From positions 1 to 15,401 of the forward strand of contig JADGJH010000678.1 of the NCBI GenBank assembly GCA_027596945.1: a stretch of DNA of 15,401 nucleotides, given 5' to 3'. Shown in pieces: positions 1-13,265 of this stretch. The DNA is from Physocladia obscura (taxonomy: Eukaryota > Chytridiomycota > Chytridiomycetes > Chytridiales > Chytriomycetaceae). The notes beneath the pieces were generated by a model that worked only from the letters and a program-made list of their open reading frames with translations, made no database searches and was not told the DNA's origin. How positions within the stretch are numbered: position 1 is the first letter of the stretch; the number at the start of each line of letters is the position of its first letter. A program made the translations under genes and the position numbers.

Positions 1-374
1 TTAGATTTTTATTTAAGAAAAACAATGACAAAACTCACCGTGAACAGCCGAGCTTATGCTTGGTGTGTGCCCTGTGCTGCACGCATCAGCGTTGCCTCCT
101 GTGGATGGCGCGTTGATGTTGTGCAGCCTGTTTTGACTTGTTGCTGTACATTTTCACAACAGTTTGTTTTTTTCCCTTGGAAAAATTTACGGGGCAATTT
201 TTTTAAATAAAAAATAATAAAATTAAAAAAAACTATTTATTTATTTTTATTTATTTAATTTGGACCAAAATAATAATAATACCATAACTTTTATTTATTT
301 ATTACTTTCTCTTTGCATTACTTGTTTTATTCCAGTAACTCTGATCTGGTGGGTTCTTTAAAAACTTTGACAAA
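1..374. other. Stretch with no confident gene; AT-rich tract and one possible minus-strand exon
   Basis: Bases 25-170 are clearly GC-richer than the rest, while 180-330 is almost pure A/T with TTTA runs. On the plus strand an ATG at 25 opens 61 codons with no recognisable motif. On the minus strand about 42-135 is an open stretch flanked by an acceptor-like TACAG and a donor-like GTGAGT, which could be an internal exon of a gene leaving the window on the left. A plus-strand acceptor-like TTCCAG ends at 335. None of these can be linked to a known family, so no gene is called. Confidence 0.3.
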
Positions 375-683
375 ATGAGTGTTGATTCCATGTATTTACA
401 CAGGCAATACACGAAATCTGTGTCAACCTCCAATTTTTGGCACAAAAGTTTTGAATTCATTATTTGCTGTTGGAAAGGTGATTCAGCGTATTTCAACGGT
501 GGTGCCAAGAGTTGCGACATCATTCATATTGATGGCAGTCCGGATGAAAAGCCACAGGCTTTGTGCAAGAAACTTCTGGTTACTGCTAAACAGAATAACA
601 CTGATTTTGCATTGGTTACCACTGCAAAAGAGTACACAGTTTGTCGAAACTTGGACATTCCATGCCGCGTTCTAAATTGTTAA
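375..683 (+). CDS. Unrecognised 102-residue ORF, possibly the last exon of a longer gene
   Basis: A continuous frame runs from ATG 375 to TAA 681-683. I do not recognise the protein. The last 55 residues alternate predicted strand and helix (DIIHIDG, then a Lys/Gln-rich helix, then DFALVTTAKEYTVCRNLDIP). This rhythm is seen in L7Ae/L30e-like folds and at the end of PIN domains, but no catalytic or RNA-contact signature settles it. A possible acceptor (TTTACACAG, ending near 410) lies inside the frame, so the real exon may start at about 411 with earlier exons upstream. It is convergent with the photoreceptor gene, leaving 208 bp between stop codons. It could also be a chance ORF or a decayed fragment. 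Confidence 0.3.
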   Translation: MSVDSMYLHRQYTKSVSTSNFWHKSFEFIICCWKGDSAYFNGGAKSCDIIHIDGSPDEKPQALCKKLLVTAKQNNTDFALVTTAKEYTVCRNLDIPCRVLNC

Positions 684-891
684 ACCTTGTATTTTGGTAG
701 CCACCGTTGTTTTTTTACTTGAGATGTTTGAGTTTGGTTTTATTTGAGTTTTGAGAAGGAAGTTGGAGAATGTTGTATTTAGGTTTTTGATGAATGGAAA
801 TGATCAAAGTTCCACCACGGAAACAAGTCAGCACTTTACAACACAACATATTCTCACAGAGAAATTTATTGCATGCCAATCCTAAAATTAA

Positions 892-2913
892 TTAAATTTT
901 ATTTACATCATTTAACCGCCTGTGCTCCACTTTTAGGTCATTGATCTCATAAAGCAAGCTATTTCCACCACTAACTGAGAATAATGCAACTGTTGACATT
1001 TCATCAGTGTACAGGTCACTGGTATACCCATGAGCATTAGTTTTCTCAATTCCAATATTTCCATCAGAATTTTGTCCATCCAAATTGTTATTTCTTTTAA
1101 CCTGGCTAGGATTTTCACTGCCATCATTTCCACCACCAAAAGTATAAGGCCACATTCTCACAAACAAATGCCGATTAGAATTTCCAGGTTCAGGAACAAT
1201 ACAAACTTTGGTTTGCTTCAAAGTTTCTCCAACTCGAACAAAACAATATGAGCATTGTTTGGTCTCAATGGCAGTTGAAAGGCACTGATTGAAGATTGAT
1301 TGGTCAGCTGGAACCATCAGATCATGTACAGAAGTTCCAATAAGAATGGTTTTGTTGCATGGTTTGAGGCCAAAGTATGAGAAATTGATACTACTGGCAA
1401 ATAAAATGAGTCCTTGCAGTGAGATTTTTGCCCATAAGTCATGGCGGTTTGGAGATGGACAGAAAAGTGGGGTTGTTAAAGATTCTCCAGTTATTGATGA
1501 TTGTGGAACAGGATATTGTCGTCCAAACAAGACGAAGCACTTTTTGTTGTTTCCGTCATGCATCTTGAAAAAAAAAAATTAATTAATTAATTAATTTTCA
1601 TATTCTTTTCTTCTACTCATGATTATCATAAGCTTCTTTTTTTTCTTTGTTCTAAAAAATTTTACGTACATGACCTACAACATCTTGATAAATATATTCA
1701 TCGGTAAAAGCGCGAAAGCGGCATAAAAAAGATATCAAACGACCGAACTTGGCACCGCGAAGCTCACGTAACACAGAAAGCAAGTCGGCAGGATGAATAT
1801 ATTCTTGCAATTTTTTTCCAACTAAATCAGTAGTATCCCAGCCCAATAAATTTCGGCAGCTGCTGGGACTGACGTGCAAAAAGCGGGCACGGAGGCTAAG
1901 AATAAAGAGTAAATCCGATGAGTTAGTGATTGGATCGGCCATGCCATGAGGCAAAGTAATTAAGTTTTGGTGGCTGAGTTGTTGTTGCTGATGTGGTGAC
2001 GCATCGTATAAAATAATGCCGCGAGGATCAATTTCGCGAGGTGCGTATTCATCAGGATTTTTGAAGCCAGTAATGTATGTTCCTTCTTTGTGGCGCAATA
2101 GGATTGTGCGCGGCTGTTGGATAAGGTCGACTTGGAAGCCTACAAAAAATTCGACAATATTTGAACCGGGGGTAAACAGTGGAACAATTGTGATGAAATT
2201 GACAAAAGGTTCGCCAGACTTTCGATAGCTGTTTAAAATTGAGAATCATTGGAAGCCTGGATGTAGTGAAAAGACCGAAACACACTTTACAAGAGTAAAC
2301 TGCCCCTCCATATGGAGATTGATATGGTCGAATATTTGATGTACAACTTTTGTATCAGTAAAAAGGCGATTTGTGCCACGCAAAATCACGCCAGGGCGTC
2401 CGGCAGGGCTTTGGAGGAAGCGGCAGTTGAAGCCGAGGATTTCTTTGTGGGAATAGCCTGTCAAACTGTGCACAGAAACAATAATCAGAATATCCAAAAC
2501 ATCACATATAAATGATGATATTACATTTCAAATGACTCCGATACATATACAATTGGGTCGTCGGGGAGGCGGGGGTTAGAGATGGCGAAGGCGCACGACA
2601 GATCAACGTTGCCAAGATGCACTTTAGGATTGGGGCGGTGGTATACGCGCGAGAGAATGGCCAGAATGTCAAAACCAGAAGAGGAATAGATTCCAGAAAA
2701 ACCAAAGTTCTGGTGTTGGAGCAGCTGGGCTTGCTGGGCCTGCGCCAAGGCTAGCGTTTGTTGCGCGGCAATTGTGTTGCTGCTACTAGTATTTCTGCTT
2801 ATATTTATGCTGCTTGGATGGACGGACCGTTCATTGCACGCATATGGTGGTTGAGCTGCTGCTGACGAGACAGCAATTGTATTTGTTTGAGCTTGCGTTG
2901 GTGTTTCGTTCAT
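892..2913 (-). CDS. White Collar-1-like LOV/PAS blue-light photoreceptor without GATA zinc finger
   Basis: Exons on the minus strand are 2913-2525, 2465-2286, 2228-1670 and 1563-892 (introns 59, 57 and 106 nt), giving 1800 nt or 599 residues. Residues 1-70 are Gln/Ser/Ala-rich. The LOV domain spans about 72-230: YSSSGFDIL entry motif, SCAF, YVSESFEILTGYS, then GFNCRFLQ with the flavin-adduct cysteine at 144. The long WC-1-type loop follows, then NYRKSGEPFVNF and VGFQVDL with the flavin-contacting Gln 222. PAS-B lies at about 295-390 (FLHVSPSSCRNLLGW, IHPADL) and PAS-C at about 418-516. In the family, blue light forms a cysteinyl-flavin adduct and the protein pairs with WC-2 to drive transcription. 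No CxxC pairs of a GATA finger occur before the stop or in any downstream minus frame to 684. The ATG at 2913 is the first in frame; a GTG at 2958 is unlikely. A poly(A)-type AATAAA lies at 870-865. Confidence 0.9.
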
Positions 2914-2940
2914 GAAACCCAGAATAAAACGACGAAAAAA
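2914..2940. promoter_or_regulatory. 27-bp divergent gap between photoreceptor and RTT109 start codons
   Basis: Only 27 bp separate ATG 2913 (minus) from ATG 2941 (plus). The gap is purine-rich on the plus strand, with A-runs next to the RTT109 start and no TATA box. The 5' UTRs must either overlap the opposite coding region or be extremely short, so core promoter elements probably lie inside the first exon of the partner gene. If either gene has an unseen 5' exon, the arrangement changes. Confidence 0.55.
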
Positions 2941-4356
2941 ATGGTGAGTTTCAGCCACTGCTTGGTTGCGTCATTTGGTGCACCATCGGCCGCAGAAGGA
3001 GCAGAGAAAGGAAAAGGCAAAGAGAAGAACAAGGAAAAGGATAAGGTGACGGATAAAGAGAGCGCTCTTTCGGATCGAGCCGCACTGCTGATTTCCTCAG
3101 AGGACTGCAGTAACAATGAAAATAATGAAAAGCACTGTGTTGTAACCCACGCACTGCTGGTGCGCACGACCGTTGCATTTAGCCCTGTTTCCGGTACGAC
3201 GTTGCACGTGTTTGTCGACAAGGCGGACTCGTCTGGATTCCAAATACGCGAAGTGCAACAGGACGAACATCACAATAAACAACGCAACATTCGCAAATCT
3301 GTCTCGCCTCTCGTTTCTCTACTTGCCGCCAGCATCACGTCGGCAGCCAGTCTTTTCACATTCGACGAAATCCTTGTGCATGTGTTTGCGCGCTCCCAAC
3401 CCGAATACCTATTCCCACAAAGCGCAAAAAACACCCGCAAACACATTCTACCGCCTCGAAATCTCATCCAATGGTGGGCAGCCACGTTAATTCGCGTCAT
3501 CCCGCCCTCACAAACAATAACACACCACGCGTTTCTCCCCAATGCTAAATCGATTTCCTCACTCGTGGCTCTGTGTGGTCCGGACTTTTCTCCCGGCTTT
3601 GGATATCCCGCCGAAACCACGCGCGCAATCGATGTTATTCCGGCCCGATTTTCGGACTGCTCTCTTGCAAAGGCCCTTGGGCTTCTTGCCGACTCGCCGT
3701 CTGCTTCGCTCTCAGATTTTATGAATACTCTTGAATTTACTGGCGAATGTAACTCGGGTGTTCCGTCCGCGTTTTTCACTGTCAGAATTTGTTCTCCGCC
3801 TCAATTTATCTCTTCGCTTAAATCTGCGTCAAATTATTTCGGCGCTGGCACTGGTACTGGCGAATTTTGCGTTTTAGCAAATGCTACTGATATAAATCAC
3901 GATTCTCGTGTTCAATTTCAACGTGTTTTGGATTTACTAATGTCTCTAGATTTTTCCTGTCTCGAATCTGCGCAAACTTCATCAGCTGTATTAATCAAGG
4001 AAATGGTGGCTGTGGCTGAGTCCAACAACAATATTAAATATTCGCGTTCCGAGTTGGCAGACAGATACAATGAGAATGATTGCAGTAGCGGCAAAGTTAT
4101 CAATAGTGATTCATTCGTGCAACATGTGCCTGAAATAGCAGTACCTGTTGTCGTCAATAATTTACAATCTATTGTAAAGAAAAAACGCCCTGCTCAAGCA
4201 CCACCTCTCTCAAAAGTATCATCATCACTTCCGACACTGGCGATGACAGATCCATCTCCATCATCAACCGGTGCTTTTTTTGTTTTTGCTAAAAATAATG
4301 ATACTGGCACTAATTACGATAATAATGTTTCAACCTTGAAAAAACGTAAAACGTAG
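2941..4356 (+). CDS. RTT109: Rtt109-type histone H3 lysine-56 acetyltransferase
   Basis: A single-exon, 471-residue frame starts at ATG 2941; the frame is open upstream but has no earlier ATG. Residues 20-40 are a Lys/Glu low-complexity stretch. The fungal Rtt109 core follows: LHVFVDKADSSGFQ (about 88-101) matches the family's VSKADTNGY segment, with Asp 96 at the place of yeast Asp89. FARSQPEYLFPQSAKN (about 149-164) and the HIL...LIQWW segment (Trp 178/179) match the conserved FARAQPQYLFP...KWW block. The later DFMNTLEFTGECNSG matches FWEMMSFRQECSSG. In the family, the enzyme works with the chaperones Vps75 or Asf1 to acetylate new H3 for replication-coupled assembly and DNA repair. The usual FPDDPKARF loop reads FSDCSLAKAL here. 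The basic C-terminal tail (KKKRP, KKRK) resembles a nuclear targeting signal. Antisense frames over it are shadows. Confidence 0.88.
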   Translation: MVSFSHCLVASFGAPSAAEGAEKGKGKEKNKEKDKVTDKESALSDRAALLISSEDCSNNENNEKHCVVTHALLVRTTVAFSPVSGTTLHVFVDKADSSGFQIREVQQDEHHNKQRNIRKSVSPLVSLLAASITSAASLFTFDEILVHVFARSQPEYLFPQSAKNTRKHILPPRNLIQWWAATLIRVIPPSQTITHHAFLPNAKSISSLVALCGPDFSPGFGYPAETTRAIDVIPARFSDCSLAKALGLLADSPSASLSDFMNTLEFTGECNSGVPSAFFTVRICSPPQFISSLKSASNYFGAGTGTGEFCVLANATDINHDSRVQFQRVLDLLMSLDFSCLESAQTSSAVLIKEMVAVAESNNNIKYSRSELADRYNENDCSSGKVINSDSFVQHVPEIAVPVVVNNLQSIVKKKRPAQAPPLSKVSSSLPTLAMTDPSPSSTGAFFVFAKNNDTGTNYDNNVSTLKKRKT

Positions 4357-4422
4357 AATAAATTCGTTTTTAATTATATTTTATTTTTTTGCTATATAAA
4401 TTCGTCTGCAAAAGTTATTGTA
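4357..4422. terminator. 66-bp convergent 3' junction with overlapping poly(A) signals
   Basis: RTT109 (stop 4354-4356) and SEC22 (stop 4425-4423, minus) converge. A plus-strand AATAAA occupies 4357-4362, directly abutting the RTT109 stop codon. A minus-strand AATAAA occupies 4385-4380, about 38 nt past the SEC22 stop. Both 3' UTRs must therefore overlap in opposite orientations. This rests on matches to the general AATAAA motif, not on mapped transcript ends. Confidence 0.5.
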
Positions 4423-5682
4423 TCACCACCACCAAAATCTTAATATCAAAACTAACAAAACAACCCCAGCAACAACCGCAGGGGGCCCATATTTTTGATA
4501 GAGTGCTTGCAAGTTGAGGTTTTTCGTGTTTTTTCTGTATTTTTCAGATTCTGCTTTTAGATGCGAGGAGATGTTTGTCATGTCTATGGTTCAAAAATTG
4601 TCATTATTTTAGTAATTACGCGAGATTATTGCAAATTACGCATGCACGTGTGAGTGTATGCGTCTCAATAGAGTAATGCCAGGAGTTTTGGACAACTCAC
4701 GGTCCAAAGTATCGCCACGGCCCAAAACGTCTGAGATGTTCTTTGTCATTATACGATGTACGTCCTGCAAATCGTCGTTCAGTTTTGACAAGTTTTTTTG
4801 GGTTCGTGTGTCCTTGTACTGCTTTTTCGTTTTTTGGATAAACGTGTCTAACATGGAGAAGAAAAGAAAGATAAGAAATAAGGAATTGAATAATAAAATT
4901 TCTGAAGCTTATTAACCAAATTTGACAAATGCATATGGCCTTGCGACTGATGCGACTTCGTTTCCGTATTTTTCGTGAAACTCTTTCTGAATCTCCTCTA
5001 AGTACGCAAAAGCAAGTTTTTTGGGATATGAGCGATCACAAAGAGTCAAATAGCAGACACCGAATTCAATCAGGTAGCTATGTATTTTATGTGTTAAAAA
5101 ACGAAAAAAAAAAAAAAATTGGCAATATAACAAAACGTAATTGGAGTATATAACCAATGCAGACAAATAAAATTAATAAATGAATACAATAAAAGGCACA
5201 TACTGAAACACAAACGGCCCGGTTTCGATGGAACATCTCAGGTCAGATTCCGGTGACAGACGTTTGAAAATACTCTTCGCTTGTGCCTTATATTCCGTTA
5301 AATCGTTTGACTGATCAAAAAACACTGATTAAGAAAGAAAAAAAAACTATGGTTGTGGTTTTTGTATATATGGTTGATTTGGTTGGGTCGCAAGGCCTTC
5401 CACCGTACCTCTTCGTCGTCCATAGATGCAGCAAGTGGAACACCGTCAGCGACTCGAGCAATGATGGTTGATCGAACCTGATTGGATAAGACGGGGAATG
5501 TGTGAGTAGTGTATATTCTATGTTTTCGGATTTTTTTTGTTGGGGACAACTGCAGTTTATTCTCGTATCCTGAAGACAACGGCAGCTGGTTATTATTGCG
5601 GCGTCCTCGCGTGTGTTGGCGCTTCGCGCGTTATTGTCCTCTGTTGTTTTGTTCTGTGCTGGAAGATATTCAACCAAACCAT
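4423..5682 (-). CDS. SEC22: Vesicle-trafficking R-SNARE Sec22
   Basis: Minus-strand exons: 5682-5680 (ATG only), 5477-5409, 5310-5204, 5077-4917, 4847-4701 and 4583-4423. They sum to 648 nt, or 215 residues, the usual Sec22 length. The longin domain covers residues 2-120: [55 protein letters not shown] and [17 protein letters not shown]. The SNARE motif covers about 125-185: [20 protein letters not shown] with zero-layer Arg 157 in GRGDTLD. A single tail anchor (about 197-212) ends in FWWW. Sec22 is the R-SNARE for ER-Golgi traffic; it is anchored by its C-terminus and pairs with Qa, Qb and Qc SNAREs. The family's MVxST start fits an ATG-only exon joined to VRST at 5477. No in-frame ATG exists without that splice, but donor GTTTGG is weak. 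The other splice junctions restore conserved motifs exactly. Confidence 0.92.
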
Positions 5683-6218
5683 TATTTTGTGTTGTCAAAA
5701 TCTCTTGAAAACAAAGAGAAAGAATTTAACCAGACAGACTCTTTTATCACTTTTTTTTTCGATCAACATGGAATAGATGTCTTAAATACAATATTTTCTT
5801 CATACTCTGGTGGTTCTGATAATGGCCGAGTTTAGTCGCAATTTATAACCTGATCTGACGGTGGAGGCGCAATTGCTGTTTTTCTTATTGAAAGAAGATC
5901 TGTTGATAAGTAATTTGTTAGTATAAGTGAATAAGCTAAGAGATTATTAGCGTTAGTGGATAAGTTGTGGAAAAGCAGAAGTAAATGTTGGAAATCGGGT
6001 GGCAGTTGGTGGCAGATGCCTTGTTTGTCTATCAATAGTGATGCGGATACAAAGTACAAAAAAATTCGAATCAAATAATTTGAATACGGTGGGTAATTAA
6101 GCTTGAAGGTGGGGGGTGGAAGGGCTGGTGCTTTTATGTAAAGAGGAGTATAAAAGGAGTCTCGACGGAGAAATATAAAAGGGGCTTCTTTGTCTAGGTC
6201 AGCTCGAAAGAAAAATAA
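5683..6218. other. 536-bp intergenic region upstream of the ABC transporter and SEC22
   Basis: This separates the SEC22 start from the ABC transporter ATG and should hold both promoters. It is AT-rich on the left and contains GATAAG at 5905-5910 and 5959-5964, which could be GATA-factor sites but are short enough to occur by chance. A G-rich stretch lies at about 6108-6128. Plus and minus ORFs of about 80-108 codons fall here, but none shows a domain, a good ATG context and sensible composition together. Confidence 0.5.
6149..6181 (+). promoter_or_regulatory. Two TATA boxes upstream of the ABC transporter
   Basis: TATAAAAG occurs at 6149-6156 and again at 6174-6181, 25 bp apart, each followed by a G-rich tail. 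They lie 70 and 45 bp upstream of ATG 6219, so transcription would start close to the ATG with a very short leader. The flanks are loosely similar (AGTATAAAAGGAG and AATATAAAAGGGG), suggesting a local duplication. Function is inferred from motif and position only. Confidence 0.55.
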
Positions 6219-12293
<6,075 letters not shown>

Positions 12294-12416
12294 CGAACAA
12301 AAACAAGACGAAGCAGCAATCGACTGACACAAACAGCAAAGAGTCATGAATTAAACGAATAAAAAATATTATATGAAAACGATGTGCTTTTTTATTAAAT
12401 ATTCGAGTATTACAAT
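12294..12416. terminator. 123-bp convergent 3' region between the ABC transporter and the 12417-13238 gene
   Basis: Both stop codons face inward. AATAAA is present on the plus strand at 12358-12363, 65 nt after the transporter stop, and on the minus strand at 12396-12391, about 21 nt after the other stop. Overlapping antisense 3' UTRs are therefore likely. Nothing else is seen. Confidence 0.5.
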
Positions 12417-13238
12417 TCACATGTTGAGCAGTTCGTCCAACAAATCGTTGTCATTATTTGAATTCAGGATATGTTTAGAGCGTCGTTTGGTGGTTGCAGT
12501 TGGCAATGATTTAGCAGTTTGTTTGGTGGCAGTTGTTGTGGTTGTTGCAGTAGTTGTTGCGGGAGTAGGTAGGGGCAGGGACAGGGGTATGGGCAGGGGG
12601 GAAGTGTTTGTGGCAAGCAGTGACTTTGCGTAGACAGAAAGCGACGCGTAGTTATGGTTGTCGGGATGCGTAGTTGAGCTTGCATTGGCAGTGACAGGGG
12701 AAATGGCAGGGGGGACGGAAGCCAGAAGGGACGGCGAGAGAGACACGGAGCCGTGCAGCCGTAGCCGGTCAAGGCGCGGGATGCGGCAGAGCGACGCCTC
12801 GAGACCGTCGACGTCGATGGCCGAGTCCGCGCCCGAGTTCCCGACGCCCATCTCCCCGACGGCGCCGCCACCGACGCTGCTTTCTTCAAGCAGCGCCCGC
12901 AACGCCTGCGTCTGCGTGTCGTCCTCGCCGCCCTCGCTACCCTCGCCGTCCCCCTCGGCACCATCCGCGGCGTCGCTTCTTTTGGTCTGTTTCCCGTCCA
13001 CGCTTGTCATGCCCATACCCATGCCCGTGTTACTCGCATTGTTGCTGCCTTGTCGACGGGTGCTGTTCCTGTTACTGTTACTGTTACTGTTACTGTTACT
13101 ACTGCTGTTGCTTCCTCCGTGCTTTGCCGCATATTTGCGCGATGCTTCTGCCTTGTGTCGATCAAACCGCCTGTATCAAGTTGAAGCTTAAAGGTTTGGT
13201 TTGGTTGTGTCAACTGAATCAATGATGAATCCCTACAT
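12417..13238 (-). CDS. Unrecognised low-complexity protein, 251 residues, with a start codon split by an intron
   Basis: I do not recognise this protein. The main exon is 13170-12417. It has no in-frame ATG at its beginning, but splicing AT (13238-13237) across a 66-nt intron (13236-13171, donor GTAGGG, acceptor ATACAG) to its first G recreates ATG and gives 756 nt. Residues 2-20 are basic and helix-like (RFDRHKAEASRKYAAKHGG). A Ser-Asn repeat follows, then a Gly/Glu/Asp-rich acidic stretch, a more ordered segment near 115-140 (VDGLEASLCRIPRLDRLRL), a Thr/Ala/Pro-rich stretch, a basic KRRSK cluster and an acidic-hydrophobic end (NDNDLLDELLNM). The composition suggests a mostly disordered nuclear or regulatory protein, but that is inference. 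The alternative start is the internal ATG at 13022, losing the conserved-looking head. The antisense ORF over it is a shadow. Confidence 0.6.
13060..13112. repeat. TTACTG hexanucleotide coding microsatellite
   Basis: About five tandem TTACTG units (AACAGT on the minus strand), with imperfect copies at both edges, encode a run of Ser-Asn dipeptides in the 12417-13238 gene. The six-base unit keeps the frame when copy number changes, so length could vary between strains without breaking the gene. Confidence 0.8.
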
Positions 13239-13265
13239 CTCCTTTCTTTATTTTTGTAATAAACA
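13239..13265. promoter_or_regulatory. 27-bp divergent gap between the 12417-13238 gene and the 5-phosphatase
   Basis: ATG 13238 (minus, split by an intron) and ATG 13266 (plus) are separated by 27 bp of pyrimidine-rich sequence ending in AATAAACA. This is the same length as the gap at 2914-2940. There is no TATA box. The spacing depends on the inferred split start codon being right. Confidence 0.45.

Noticed and set aside
881..905. A 25-nt intron (GTAAAT...TTTTAG) that would extend the photoreceptor past 892
   Set aside because: It is much shorter than every other intron here (48 nt minimum), and the extension gives no zinc finger and soon stops.
1575..1600. TTAATTAATTAATTAATT repeat as a mobile-element or regulatory site
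   Set aside because: It lies inside the photoreceptor's third intron and looks like simple AT-rich sequence.
2887..2940. N-terminal extension of RTT109
   Set aside because: The frame is open, but the only start would be a TTG and the extension overlaps the photoreceptor start; the first ATG at 2941 is used.
2914..2958. N-terminal extension of the photoreceptor from 2958
   Set aside because: It needs a GTG start; the first ATG at 2913 is far more likely in a eukaryote.
3270..3779. 169-codon minus-strand ORF inside RTT109
   Set aside because: It is antisense to a strongly conserved coding region with no domain of its own; a codon-bias shadow.
5509..5835. 108-codon plus-strand ORF over the SEC22 5' region
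   Set aside because: It starts at GTG, overlaps SEC22 intron 1 and its start codon, and shows no recognisable domain.
5832..6074. 80-codon minus-strand ORF in the intergenic region
   Set aside because: AT-rich composition, no motif, no splice or promoter support.
12464..12964. 166-codon minus-strand ORF rich in Arg and Pro
   Set aside because: Alternative frame of the 12417-13238 gene; its composition is typical of a shadow of GC-rich repeats.
12658..13191. 177-codon plus-strand ORF
   Set aside because: Antisense to the 12417-13238 gene; low-complexity poly-Leu/Ser shadow of the hexanucleotide repeat.
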